Shown here: positions 45,013 to 53,983 of the stretch, piece after piece | Position numbering within the stretch: position 1 is the stretch's first letter | How the letters are laid out: every line of letters starts with the position of its first letter | From: Pirellula sp. | GTDB taxonomy: Bacteria; Planctomycetota; Planctomycetia; Pirellulales; PNKZ01 | DNA: 64,000 nucleotides | Reading direction: 5' to 3' | Assembly (NCBI GenBank): GCA_013822735.1 | Contig: PNKZ01000011.1 | Span: 124,001-188,000, forward strand | Made by a program: the position numbers and the translations under genes | Notes under the pieces: generated by a model | What the model saw: the letters and a program-made list of their open reading frames with translations, nothing else | Told to the model about the DNA's origin: nothing | The model's database searches: none

Positions 45013-46629
45013 CTATTTGAAGAACAGCAGCGTAACGGCGATGAACATTGGAATCAGCACGCCGAAGCTGTAAGCCATGTAGCCGAAGAAACTCGGCATC
45101 TTGATGCCCGACTTTTCGGCGATGGTCTTCACCATGAAGTTCGGGCCGTTGCCGATATAGGTGTTGGCGCCCATAAACACGGCCCCGAGGCTGATGGCGG
45201 CCAAGAGCTCGGCCATTTCTTCCGTGAGCTTGGCCGGGTCGATCTTGGCCATTTCGTAAAACACCAAGTACGTCGGCGCGTTATCGAGCACGCTCGAAAG
45301 CGACCCGGTGGCCCAGAAGTATTCGGCGGCCGACTTGACGGGAAGTTCCGACCCGCGGACGTCGAGAATCTGCAAGGCCGGCTGCATGCAGATGAAGATG
45401 CCGATGAAGAGAGCGGCGACTTCGATAATCGCGCCGTAGTTGAAACCGTTCTCATCGCGCGTGCGCTGCGAACCGAAGGCCAAGGAGATCGCCACCAGGC
45501 CGAGTTGCACCGCTTCGCGCAAGAATAACCATGGGTACCAGCCCGGATCGGTCGCGCTCGCAAACAGCGGCTTCGTCGGGCTTAACAGCGCCGCCGCCAA
45601 GACGACGCCGACCAGCAACAAGACGTTCGGCATCAATCCTTCAAACTTCAGGCCGCGGACCTGTGTTTCGTCGCGCTTGATGTCGCTGCGAGTTTCCCGC
45701 GGATAGGCGATGAGAGTGTCCCACAGGAAATAAACCGCGAGGAGCGCGCCGTTTACTAATGCCCATTGCTTCCAGAGGCCGAGCGTCCAGAGGAAATCGA
45801 CCCCTTGTAGGTAGCCGAGGAAGAGCGGCGGATCGCCGATCGGCAACAAGCAGCCGCCGCAGTTGCAGATGATGAAGATAAAAAAGACGACGGTGTGGGC
45901 GACATGCTTGCGTTCCCGGTTCGTTTCGAGAACCAGACGGATCAAAAGCATGGCCGCGCCGGTGGTGCCGATGAAGCTGGCTAAGAGGCCGCCGACGGCG
46001 AGGAACGCCGTGTTCGTGGAGGGGTGGGCCGGAAGATCGCCGCTGATGCGAATGCCGCCGCAAATCGTGTAGAGAGCAAACAACAGCACGATGAACGGAA
46101 TGAAGTCGTTGAAGATCGAGTTTTGAATGATCACCCACGGCAGTGCGGTCGCGCTGGTCGGCTCGATCACCGCATGACCCAAAAAGTGGCGCTCCAGCGG
46201 ATGGTGGTAAGCGAAAGCGTAGTAGGCCAGCGTCAATAAGCCGAGACCGCCGGCCACGAACAGCTTGTTCGTGTTGTTCTCCCAGAAATGTTCCGTCTTA
46301 TGGGAGAGGGGGAAAATGGCGATGGCTCCCAGCAGCAAGCAGAACGGCAGCACCATGAAGTACTCCGGATGCGCCGCGGCCTTGTCTCCGTGTTCCGGAT
46401 TGGCGTCGAAGTGTCCGGCGTCGGTCTTGGCGCCGGTGCCGGGGGCGTCGACATCGTGATCGCCCGCGGCATGATGCACGCCGTTGGTCAGTTCCGTGCC
46501 GGTCTGCGGCCAGTGCATCGCTGCGGCGACGCCGTACAGCAGAAGTATGCCGACCAGACCTGCAATCACTCCCTTACTCGAACTTCCCGCCGCTGCGCTT
46601 CCCTGCGAACCGCCGTGATGTTCCGACAT
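45013..46629 (-). CDS. NhaD-type Na+/H+ antiporter-like membrane protein
   Basis: The 538-residue protein has roughly 12-13 transmembrane helices. NCGGCLLPIGDPPLFLGYLQG and SSVLDNAPTYLVFYEMA match the NhaD/arsenite-citrate transporter fold, in which the two half-helices carry Gly-Asp-Pro and Asp-Asn-Ala motifs for ion binding. Residues about 50-90, between the first two helices, form an unusual His/Asp-rich loop (HHAAGDHDVDAPG, NPEHGDKAAAHPEY) that could sense pH or bind metal. The substrate is probably Na+ or Li+. ATG is at 46629. Confidence 0.85.
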   Translation of the reverse strand: MSEHHGGSQGSAAAGSSSKGVIAGLVGILLLYGVAAAMHWPQTGTELTNGVHHAAGDHDVDAPGTGAKTDAGHFDANPEHGDKAAAHPEYFMVLPFCLLLGAIAIFPLSHKTEHFWENNTNKLFVAGGLGLLTLAYYAFAYHHPLERHFLGHAVIEPTSATALPWVIIQNSIFNDFIPFIVLLFALYTICGGIRISGDLPAHPSTNTAFLAVGGLLASFIGTTGAAMLLIRLVLETNRERKHVAHTVVFFIFIICNCGGCLLPIGDPPLFLGYLQGVDFLWTLGLWKQWALVNGALLAVYFLWDTLIAYPRETRSDIKRDETQVRGLKFEGLMPNVLLLVGVVLAAALLSPTKPLFASATDPGWYPWLFLREAVQLGLVAISLAFGSQRTRDENGFNYGAIIEVAALFIGIFICMQPALQILDVRGSELPVKSAAEYFWATGSLSSVLDNAPTYLVFYEMAKIDPAKLTEEMAELLAAISLGAVFMGANTYIGNGPNFMVKTIAEKSGIKMPSFFGYMAYSFGVLIPMFIAVTLLFFK

Positions 46630-46681
46630 GTGTTGTGTGACCCTTTTGCTTCGTTGCTTCGACGCCGCTTGTCGATGGAGG

Positions 46682-46701
46682 CCGCCGCGTTGACGCGGCG
46701 G
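46682..46701. repeat. CCGCCGCGT palindrome, copy 1
   Basis: CCGCCGCGT and ACGCGGCGG flank TG, giving a perfect 9-bp stem. A near-identical palindrome occurs at 57478-57495. Both are intergenic. Confidence 0.6.
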
Positions 46702-46793
46702 TTCAGCCCGGTATTGAAGAAGACTAGAAACCGAGTAAAACGCGATTGTGTCTCGCCTCCGTCGTTTCGCAAGCCCCTGACCCCGGATTCGCG

Positions 46794-46815
46794 CGTCTGT
46801 TAAGATCGACAGACG
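46794..46815. terminator. Hairpin followed by T-run, possible terminator
   Basis: CGTCTGT and ACAGACG pair around an 8-nt loop and are followed by GTTTTCT on the plus strand. No plus-strand gene lies directly upstream, so it may be an attenuator in the leader of the gene at 46876 rather than a gene-end terminator. Confidence 0.35.
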
Positions 46816-46875
46816 GTTTTCTCGGCGTAGAGTTCCTCGTTCGCCGGCCGTGCGGCCAAGATTAAGACGAAATTA

Positions 46876-47439
46876 ATGAGCGAAGTTTGGTTACATGCGA
46901 ATCGGCGATTGTTCGTCGGGCCGATTCTCGTCGCGGCCATCGCGGCGGGCGCCTTGGCGATGCGGGGGGCCGTGGCGCCTTCGGGGCTTGGCTGGTGGAT
47001 CGCCGCCGTAGCGGCGCTCGCATTGGCGTTGGTGCTGTTCATGTGGTCGCGCCGTCCCCGCTTAGCTTTCGATGGCCGCAGCCTGCTGCTCTACATTCGC
47101 AACGGTTCGGCCATCGCCGTACCGATCGAGTTCGTGGAAGCGTTTCTCCTCGGCAAAGGCCCGACGTACCTCTCCGGCAAAGACGACTACAAGACCGAAG
47201 CCCGTACGCTCATCATCCGCATTGCCGAACGGGCCGAAGAGTTTGCCAAACTCGAAACGAACGTCCGGCTTGCCGCTTGGTGCGGTCACTATGTAACGCT
47301 CCGCGGCACTTGGACTGAGCCGCTCGATATCGACTTGGTAAATCGGCTCAATCAGCGCCTCTACGACACGCAACAGAAGCTAAAAAATCCTCCGTCACTC
47401 CTCGCCCCTTGCGGGAGAGGGGCTGGGGGTGAGGGGTGA
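46876..47439 (+). CDS. Membrane hypothetical protein ending in a repeat
   Basis: The 187-residue protein has two hydrophobic helices (about 14-30 and 38-56) and a soluble domain with SLLLYIRNGSAIAVPIEFVEAFLLG. The family is not recognised. Its last 13 residues (LLAPCGRGAGGEG) are encoded by the dispersed repeat at 47398-47439, so the natural C-terminus may have been replaced. The TGA stop overlaps the GTG start of the MfnB-like gene (GTGA), so the pair is co-translated. The ATG at 46876 lacks a clear Shine-Dalgarno. Confidence 0.65.
   Translation: MSEVWLHANRRLFVGPILVAAIAAGALAMRGAVAPSGLGWWIAAVAALALALVLFMWSRRPRLAFDGRSLLLYIRNGSAIAVPIEFVEAFLLGKGPTYLSGKDDYKTEARTLIIRIAERAEEFAKLETNVRLAAWCGHYVTLRGTWTEPLDIDLVNRLNQRLYDTQQKLKNPPSLLAPCGRGAGGEG
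47398..47439. repeat. Dispersed GC-rich repeat copy at a gene junction
   Basis: CTCCTCGCCCCTTGCGGGAG is followed by AGGGGCTGGGGGTGAGGGG and TGA; the reverse complement resembles 24293-24352. It supplies the stop of one gene and the GTG start of the next. Confidence 0.65.
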
Positions 47440-48155
47440 CCTCTTACAAGACTCGGCTACTAGTGAGCGTGCGCGACATCGAAGAGGCCCGCATCGCGCT
47501 CGATGAAGGGGTCGATCTCATCGATCTTAAAGAACCGAACCTGGGCTCGCTGGGGCGCGTGGCCGAATCCGTCGCTGCGGAAGTCGCCGCACTCGTTGCG
47601 GGTCGAGCGCCGCTGAGCATGGCTCTCGGTGAGTTGACGGACTATTTTCCGACCGACAAGGCGCTCGCCCCGGTTCTCTCGCTCGCCGTTATCCCGAACG
47701 GAGTCGGCTTCGTAAAGCTGGGCCTCGCGGGCTGCGGACCCCGACGTAATTGGGCCCGCGGTTGGCAATTGCTGGCCCGGCAATTCCCGCGCGCTGTTGA
47801 ACGCGTGTTCGTCGCCTACGCCGACCATGCGGAAGCGGCCTCTCCGCTGAGCGAACAGGTGATTCAAGAAGCCTCGCGCGCCGAGGCTCGTGCGATGTTG
47901 CTCGATACCGCGACCAAAGACGGCCGCGGCCTGTTCGACTTTTGGGACGTCGCGGCGCTGCGGCGTTTTACGGCCCGAGTACGGCAACACGGGATGCTGG
48001 CCGTCGTCGGCGGCGGATTAACGCTCGACACCATTCCGCAAGTCGCGGCCGCCGGAGCCGACTACGTCGCCGTGCGCGGCGCCGCATGCGAAGGTTCTCG
48101 CACCGGCCGGGTCGACGCCGCCCGAATCCGCGCCATCCGGCGCATCCTGAGTTAG
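47436..48155 (+). CDS. mfnB: MfnB-like (DUF556) (5-formylfuran-3-yl)methyl phosphate synthase
   Basis: The 239-residue protein matches the DUF556/MfnB family, which makes the furan precursor of methanofuran from two glyceraldehyde-3-phosphates. Residues corresponding to the methanogen active site are present: LIDLKEPNLGSLG (Lys32), FVKLGLAG (Lys94) and LLDTATKDG (Asp157, Lys161; the Asp-x3-Lys spacing matches the archaeal enzyme). Methanofuran-like and tetrahydromethanopterin C1 pathways are known in planctomycetes, so a role in formaldehyde/C1 metabolism is plausible. The start is a GTG at 47436 overlapping the previous stop by 4 nt. Confidence 0.85.
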   Translation: MTSYKTRLLVSVRDIEEARIALDEGVDLIDLKEPNLGSLGRVAESVAAEVAALVAGRAPLSMALGELTDYFPTDKALAPVLSLAVIPNGVGFVKLGLAGCGPRRNWARGWQLLARQFPRAVERVFVAYADHAEAASPLSEQVIQEASRAEARAMLLDTATKDGRGLFDFWDVAALRRFTARVRQHGMLAVVGGGLTLDTIPQVAAAGADYVAVRGAACEGSRTGRVDAARIRAIRRILS

Positions 48156-48171
48156 ATCAGCTTGTGTTCGA

Positions 48172-48768
48172 CTAGTCGGGGCGCCGCGGACCTGGTTTCG
48201 CGTCCGGCAGGAAACGCTTCAGCAAAATATCGGCGGCCGCTTTGCCCAACGCGTCGCGAAAGCCGTTCAGCGTGCGCTCCGTCGTTCGGTCGCGAACTTC
48301 GCTCTGCTTCATTCCCTCTTTCAAGAGCAGCGCCGGACCGCTGACGTGCCGGCCGCGATCGTCGAGCACGTACCAGGTGGTCATGCTCGCTAGTTGCGTT
48401 TGCAGATATCCTTCCCGATGCACGGTCGGCAAGGCCGCAAACTGTCGGGCGCGCTGCAAGAAAAGTTCGCCGAGCAACGCGTTCCAACGTCGTTCAAATC
48501 GTCGCTTCGTTTCCTCGGCGAGCGTTTGCTGAAACGGCGACCAATCGTAGCCCGACGCCATATCTTGCTCGAGCATCCAAGCGGCCCGGCGTCGCATGGT
48601 CGGCGATTCGCGCCTGCCGTCGACCTCCGGCGCGGTGAGCCAAGCTTCGAGATCGGCCCGTGCGAATGCCGGCGGCGACTGCAGTTCCATGTTTACGACG
48701 CGCACCACGGCCGCCGCCGAGATGCCGCAGCAGAGCACCAGCACGATCCAAGTAAGCAGTCGTTTCAT
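48172..48768 (-). CDS. Hypothetical protein with N-terminal signal or anchor
   Basis: The 198-residue protein starts MKRLLTWIVLVLCCGISAAA, a signal peptide or anchor, followed by a helical, Arg/Glu-rich region (TMRRRAAWMLEQDMASGYDW, EETKRRFERRWNALLGELFL). No domain was identified. ATG 48768 is preferred over a start 30 nt upstream because it begins the leader; a weak GAGCT precedes it. It converges with the MfnB-like gene. Confidence 0.6.
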   Translation of the reverse strand: MKRLLTWIVLVLCCGISAAAVVRVVNMELQSPPAFARADLEAWLTAPEVDGRRESPTMRRRAAWMLEQDMASGYDWSPFQQTLAEETKRRFERRWNALLGELFLQRARQFAALPTVHREGYLQTQLASMTTWYVLDDRGRHVSGPALLLKEGMKQSEVRDRTTERTLNGFRDALGKAAADILLKRFLPDAKPGPRRPD

Positions 48769-48979
48769 GCAGAGCTCGATTCTTTGGATAGCCGGCAACG
48801 CATGCGAGGCAGCGGCGGCGTCGCGGTAGTCTACGAATAACTAGCGACGCAGTCGGCGTCGCCGCCGGCAGTCAGCATTGACGCAAACCGGTCGAAGTGT
48901 CAACTTGTCCGCGCAAATTCGCCGGGCTCCGTGGAATGGGATTCCTACGAAGCCGGGTTTCTTGGGGAGGGGGAGTGAA

Positions 48980-51900
48980 ATGGAAGTCACGTCGCTCTTG
49001 GTCGCTTGGTCGTTGTTGGGGCAAGCCACGTCCGATCCGTTTGCCAGGCCGCAAACGCTCACGGCATCACCGGCCGCGACGCAGGCCGTGCCCGTCAATA
49101 CGTTACGCACCGTCGCAGCGCCGCTGAATGCGCCGCCGAGTGCGCCGACGATCGCTCCCCCCAACGCGTTGCCGAGCGCAGCGTCGAGCGCTTCGCCGCT
49201 CGCCGCCGCCGTCGCGGCGCCTTCACCTCCGTCATCCATTCAACTCGTGCAGGCCGAAGCGGGGCGCTACGATCGCTACGCACCGACCGCACCGTCGGGC
49301 GTCGTGCCCGCCGCAGGTTCGTCGCCGGCCGGAAACGGCTATCCGCCTGCCGGCGGCGGCGGGATGTCGTCCGGCGGCTCCCTCGGCACGAGCGCTCCCC
49401 GCACGGCAAGTCCTCCCGGCGGTGCGTTTCCCGGCTCACCGATGCCCAACGCTTCCATGCCGAGCGGCGGCGCGCCCCCTGCAGCGTTTTCCAATGGCGG
49501 CAACGCACAACCGCGCGCCCTGCCCGATCGCGTCGCAGCGCCGATGAGCGTCGACCCGTCGATGCCTGCTCGCACCGCAACGACCACGACCGCGCCGCAG
49601 CAGTTTCCGGCGCAGCCGACGACACAGACGCCCCCTCCTGCTGAAGACACTTCCGGCGCCGCCGAGCTCGTGCGCGAAGCGCTCGTGTTGCCCAAATCGC
49701 TGGAGCTCCCGGGCAAGGCGACGTCGCTGCTCGAAGCGCTGGCGAACACTTCCGATCGACGTCGTCAGATGGCGGCGGTCTACGCCTATTGGCGGCTGGC
49801 CGAAGAAGCCGGCGAGTATCATTACGCTTGGCAACAAGTGCAGTATCTGAAGTTGCTCAGCGAAGTGATCGCCGGCGTCGAGCAAGGGGCCGACGCGGGC
49901 GCAGCGCGCAGCGCCGTCGGGTCGCGGTTTGCCGAAGCGAATGCCGAACTGCGCGAAGCCGAACTCCGCCTCACGTCCGCGCAAACGGAACTCATGGAAA
50001 CCGCCGGCATCGCGGCCGACGGTCCCCGTCCGCTCGCAGCCGACCTGCCGCACGTCGGCGTCTACAACACTTCGCTGGAGAAGGTGTACGCCCGTCGCGT
50101 GCCGCCGGCCCGAGCTTACTTGCTGCAGAAGACATTGCCCCTGCGGCGCGAAGTCGTGACGACGCGCGCTCAAACCGTGTGGGCCGCGCAAGACGCCTAC
50201 GAAGCGGCGTTCGACGCCTATCGCAAGCGGCAACTTCCGCTCGACGACGTGCTCTTGGCCGTCGATTCGCTCCGGACGCGTCGCGCTCAATTCCTCACCG
50301 CCGTGCGCCGTTACAACGACGAGATCGCCGAGTATGCGCTCACGAGCGCTCCGGAAGGAACCAGCCGCGAGACGCTCGTCGGCATGTTGATCAAGAGCCA
50401 GTACACGCCGAAGCTCGGCAAAGCCGTCTACCCCGGCGATCAAGAATTGTTCGAGGGCGGCGTGCAACCGGTCGGGTTCTTCGAAGAAGAAGGAGCCGTG
50501 CCGGGTGAGTTCCTCCGTTCGACCGGCGCTCCGCAACCCGAGCCGATTCCCGATGCGGGCATCTCGGCGGCGGCACCGCTCGGCTACCAAGTGCCGCGCA
50601 ACATCGCGGCGGCGAACTTCGACGAAACGAGCGTGGGCGCACCGGTGCCGGCGATCACGGTCCCTCAAAACCCGCTGCCGCAGAATTCTCTGCACACGGC
50701 CATGGGCGCCTCTGGCGTGCAGCAAGCCTCGTACGATGCCGTGCCGAACCCGTTTCCCACCGCCGCCCCGGCTTATGCCGTGCCCAACTTGCTCGACGCG
50801 CCGCACGCGCAGCCCATGCAAATGGCCGGCGCCGCACCGACGAATCTGCAGCGCGGCACGCCGACGCTTGCTCCGCCGCGCGAGCGCGTCGACGCCCCGC
50901 TGAAGTTCAAAGTCAACCGCGAGCCGCTGGAAGAGCCCGGCCTCTTGAGCGTCGATGAGAACGCCCGACCGATTTCGTCCGTGGCCGGCACATCGCCCTA
51001 CTCCTCGGGCAATGGATACTCCTCGGGCACCGTTGCTTCGGAAAACCCGAAGGCTTCCCGTCCGACGAAGCCGCACCACAAGGCGATTGCCATCCCCGCC
51101 ACCGCCACGTCGGAGCAGGTCGAAACGGCAGCCCCGAAACTGCCGTCGTTGAACATCCCCGCCGCCGTCCCCGCTGTTGCCCCGAAGGCCGACGACCAAA
51201 CGCGGCGTCGTGATGAAGCCGTCGAACCCGCCGGGTTTTACGACACGCTCGACGGCGTCCCCGCCCCGCGTCGCACGCAGGAACTCGTGGAACAGTTGCA
51301 CCGTTCGGCGGCCCTCGCCCCCGACGAAGCAGCCGTGCGCGTCACGCTCGACCAATGCTTGGCGGGCGCTTCCGGCACCTCGCGCCGAGCGCTGATAGGC
51401 GCTTATTGGTCGACCGCCGAAGCCGCGGCCGTGCGCACCATTTGGACTCAGAAAGTAACGCAACTTTCGGCCCTCGCGCAGGGTGCGATGCGTTTTCGCG
51501 AGAGCCCCGCCGGTGCCGTGGCGATGTTGGAGGTACACGGAGCCCGACTGGCTGCGCAAAGCGCCGAGCGCGAAGCCACGGCCGAATTGTGGGCCGCGCG
51601 TTGGAAGCTCACCGACGAAATGCGGAAGCCGCTCGGGGAGACTTGGCTGATGACCGAAACGCTGCCGCATGCCGGTCGCTACGATACGAAGCTCGAGTCG
51701 CTCTCGGCCGAATCCCCCATGCGCAAGCGGCTCCAACCGCAAGCCGATCGGATTGCCGTACTGCACGAAATCCTGCAATCGCGGGCCGAAGCGGTCCTCT
51801 TGGGGGACCATGCGTCGGAGCAGGCCTTGCAGATTTACTCCGCCGGCCGCAGCGCCGTGGCCGCCCCGCTCGATGCCTTTCGACGCCAGACCGTCTCGTC

Positions 51901-52036
51901 CGAGGCGCTCCTGGCCGCCGCGACGCGCTACAACGACGAGATCGCTGACTACGCCATGCGGCTCTTGCCGGGAGAAACCCCGAGCGAAACGCTGGTCGGC
52001 GCACTGGTCGTGAATCGTTCGCCGGCCGCTCGGTAA
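48980..52036 (+). CDS. Large envelope protein with an internal duplication
   Basis: The 1018-residue protein has a Pro/Ala/Gly-rich N-terminal region (about 20-230), a first helical domain (about 240-475), a Pro/Ala-rich middle, and a second helical domain (about 785-1015). The two domains are clearly homologous: TLPLRREV versus TLPHAGRYD, RYNDEIAEYAL (near 444) versus RYNDEIADYAM (near 983), SRETLVGMLI versus SETLVGALV. Long helices with few Gly suggest coiled coils; a TolC-like export role is possible but unproven. The N-terminus is weakly hydrophobic. ATG 48980 follows a strong GGGGGAG ribosome site. Confidence 0.75.
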   Translation: MEVTSLLVAWSLLGQATSDPFARPQTLTASPAATQAVPVNTLRTVAAPLNAPPSAPTIAPPNALPSAASSASPLAAAVAAPSPPSSIQLVQAEAGRYDRYAPTAPSGVVPAAGSSPAGNGYPPAGGGGMSSGGSLGTSAPRTASPPGGAFPGSPMPNASMPSGGAPPAAFSNGGNAQPRALPDRVAAPMSVDPSMPARTATTTTAPQQFPAQPTTQTPPPAEDTSGAAELVREALVLPKSLELPGKATSLLEALANTSDRRRQMAAVYAYWRLAEEAGEYHYAWQQVQYLKLLSEVIAGVEQGADAGAARSAVGSRFAEANAELREAELRLTSAQTELMETAGIAADGPRPLAADLPHVGVYNTSLEKVYARRVPPARAYLLQKTLPLRREVVTTRAQTVWAAQDAYEAAFDAYRKRQLPLDDVLLAVDSLRTRRAQFLTAVRRYNDEIAEYALTSAPEGTSRETLVGMLIKSQYTPKLGKAVYPGDQELFEGGVQPVGFFEEEGAVPGEFLRSTGAPQPEPIPDAGISAAAPLGYQVPRNIAAANFDETSVGAPVPAITVPQNPLPQNSLHTAMGASGVQQASYDAVPNPFPTAAPAYAVPNLLDAPHAQPMQMAGAAPTNLQRGTPTLAPPRERVDAPLKFKVNREPLEEPGLLSVDENARPISSVAGTSPYSSGNGYSSGTVASENPKASRPTKPHHKAIAIPATATSEQVETAAPKLPSLNIPAAVPAVAPKADDQTRRRDEAVEPAGFYDTLDGVPAPRRTQELVEQLHRSAALAPDEAAVRVTLDQCLAGASGTSRRALIGAYWSTAEAAAVRTIWTQKVTQLSALAQGAMRFRESPAGAVAMLEVHGARLAAQSAEREATAELWAARWKLTDEMRKPLGETWLMTETLPHAGRYDTKLESLSAESPMRKRLQPQADRIAVLHEILQSRAEAVLLGDHASEQALQIYSAGRSAVAAPLDAFRRQTVSSEALLAAATRYNDEIADYAMRLLPGETPSETLVGALVVNRSPAAR

Positions 52037-52147
52037 TTGCGGGCCACGGTCTCGTCGGGGCGTCGGCCCTTGTGCGTTTCGGGCCGTAAGGCGACAATCG
52101 CCGCTTTCACGCTTCGGCCCCGCCCCTCCGGATTCGCACCCAATATC

Positions 52148-53335
52148 GTGTCGACCGCGGTCATCACCCAACAATCGGACCTCGCCTCCTTTTGCGATCG
52201 CATGCGCAAGGCCGGGCGAATCGCCTTCGACACGGAATTTGTCAGCGAGCATACGTATCGGCCGCAGCTTTGCCTGGTGCAATGCGCGACCGACACGGAA
52301 GCGCACTGCATCGACACGCTGGCCGATTTGGACCTGACGCCCCTCTGGGACGTGCTCACCGATCCCACGCACGAAGTGATCGCACACGCCGCCCGGCAAG
52401 AAATGCTCTTCGCCATTGAAGCCTCCGGGCGACGGCTGGCCCGGCTCTTCGACGTACAGATCGCCGCAGGCATGATCGGCATGGAGTTCCCGGCGGGCTA
52501 CGGCAACCTGATCTCGCGGCTCCTGAACGTGGTGCCGCAAAAGGGTGAGACGCGCACCGATTGGCGTCGCCGGCCCCTTACCGATCGGCAGATCGAATAC
52601 GGCGTCGCCGACGTGCAGTATCTGTTGCCGCTCTACGACAAGCTCACCGCCAAGCTCGCGCAATTGAAGCGGAGCGAGTGGATGGCTGTCGAAATGGAAG
52701 CGTTTCAGGCCGACATCGAGAACTCGCTGACGCGCGAACGATGGCGCCGCGTCTCCGGCTCCAGCGGTATGTCGAATCGCTGCCAAGCGGTGATGCGCGA
52801 GCTCTGGACCTGGCGCGAAAATGAAGCGGAGCGGCGCGACTTGCCGCCGCGATTGATTCTGCGCGATGATCTGTTGGTGGAACTTGCGAAGCGCAAGGTG
52901 GCCGACCCGAAGCATATCGGCGCGCTGCGCGGCATGGAGCGGCCGGAACTGCGCCGCGCCATCCCCGACTTGGCCAAGGCCGTGCAACGGGCGCTCGAAC
53001 TGCCCGACGATCAACTCCCGACGGCCCAACGCGTCGACTCGAATTCGCACCTCGCGATGCTCGGCCAATTTCTTTCGGCCGCGCTCACGAGCATTTGCCG
53101 CGGCGCGGAGATCGCCCCGGCGATCGTCGGTACGGCGAACGACGTCCGCGAACTGGTCAACTACCGGCTCAACGGCGCGATGGACTCCGAAGGAAACGTC
53201 CCCTGCTTGGCCCGCGGCTGGCGCGCGGAAGTGGTGGGGCACCTGATCGAAGAATTGTTGGCCGGCCGGATGTCGATTCGGATCGCCGACCCCGACTCGG
53301 AACATCCGCTGGTGTTTGAAGAAGCGAAACGTTGA
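52148..53335 (+). CDS. rnd: Ribonuclease D
   Basis: The 395-residue protein has a DEDD 3'-5' exonuclease domain with RIAFDTEFVSEHTYRP (DxE), an IAHAARQEMLF segment, and YGVADVQYLLPLYDKL, and a following helical region with an HRDC-like domain (about 210-300). RNase D trims the 3' ends of tRNA and other stable RNAs. The best-supported start is a GTG at 52148 (MSTAVITQQSDLASF) without a strong ribosome site; the frame continues upstream to 52037. It follows the 1018-residue protein on the same strand. Confidence 0.88.
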   Translation: MSTAVITQQSDLASFCDRMRKAGRIAFDTEFVSEHTYRPQLCLVQCATDTEAHCIDTLADLDLTPLWDVLTDPTHEVIAHAARQEMLFAIEASGRRLARLFDVQIAAGMIGMEFPAGYGNLISRLLNVVPQKGETRTDWRRRPLTDRQIEYGVADVQYLLPLYDKLTAKLAQLKRSEWMAVEMEAFQADIENSLTRERWRRVSGSSGMSNRCQAVMRELWTWRENEAERRDLPPRLILRDDLLVELAKRKVADPKHIGALRGMERPELRRAIPDLAKAVQRALELPDDQLPTAQRVDSNSHLAMLGQFLSAALTSICRGAEIAPAIVGTANDVRELVNYRLNGAMDSEGNVPCLARGWRAEVVGHLIEELLAGRMSIRIADPDSEHPLVFEEAKR

Positions 53336-53347
53336 GCTTGCGGAGTG

Positions 53348-53442
53348 CGCGCGAAGACGCAAAGACGCCAAGGGAACAGTTAAGATTCGCTGATGCGCGT
53401 TCCCCGTTTCTTCCGAGCTTTGCGTCTTAGCGTCTTGGCGCG
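53348..53442. repeat. Inverted repeat of AAGACGC units
   Basis: Left arm 53348-53372 (CGCGCGAAGACGCAAAGACG + CCAAG) and right arm 53418-53442 pair with 3 mismatches in 25 nt around a 45-nt loop. It fills most of the gap between the RNase D and cupin genes. A structure at the 3' end of the RNase D message is likely. Confidence 0.75.
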
Positions 53443-53469
53443 AACTCTGCTCTGAATGGAAATGTGCTG

Positions 53470-53844
53470 ATGGACGTGCGTAATATTGTCGACGTGCCGG
53501 CCTTCACTACGAAAGACGGCTCCGAGATTCGCGAACTGTTGGCGGAGCGAAACTCCTGCATTCGGCTGCAGAGCCTCGCCGAAGCGCGGCTTCCTCCCGG
53601 CGGCCAAACGACCCGGCACTACCATCCCCGCACCGAAGAGATTTACTACCTCCTCGAAGGGACGGCCCGCATGGAGATCGCCGGCGACGAGCGCGACGTC
53701 GGCCCCGGCGATGCGATCGCCATTCCTCCCGGAGCGGCGCACCAGATCACGAACACCGGCGACATCGTGCTCAAATTTCTCTGCTGCTGCGCGCCGGGCT
53801 ACGAACACGACGACACCGTGTTTTGCGACGCAAATGTAACGTAG
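53470..53844 (+). CDS. Single-domain cupin protein
   Basis: The 124-residue protein shows cupin motif 1 (TTRHYHPRTEEIYYLLEGTA) and motif 2 (PGDAIAIPPGAAHQITN), with the usual His/Glu metal ligands. Cupins of this length can be isomerases, dioxygenases or sugar-binding proteins; the role is open. A CCC tract near the C-terminus (LKFLCCCAPGYEHDD) is unusual. ATG 53470 was chosen; an in-frame GTG sits 6 nt upstream. Confidence 0.88.
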   Translation: MDVRNIVDVPAFTTKDGSEIRELLAERNSCIRLQSLAEARLPPGGQTTRHYHPRTEEIYYLLEGTARMEIAGDERDVGPGDAIAIPPGAAHQITNTGDIVLKFLCCCAPGYEHDDTVFCDANVT

Positions 53845-53983
53845 CAAGCGCCGACCGTCGGTATCGGATTTGCTCTACTAAGTCTGCCTCGTCGGCGCCT
53901 CGCCGCTTCGGCATCGTTTGCGTTGTCTTCCACTGTGTCGTCTTCACTTTCACTGTGTCGCCCACAACCGTGTCGGCCGCCGT

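Noticed and set aside
49436-53371. Very long minus-strand open frame (over 1300 codons) opposite the duplicated protein and RNase D
   Set aside because: Its residues are Arg/His-rich antisense translation of high-GC genes; both plus-strand genes have clear motifs.
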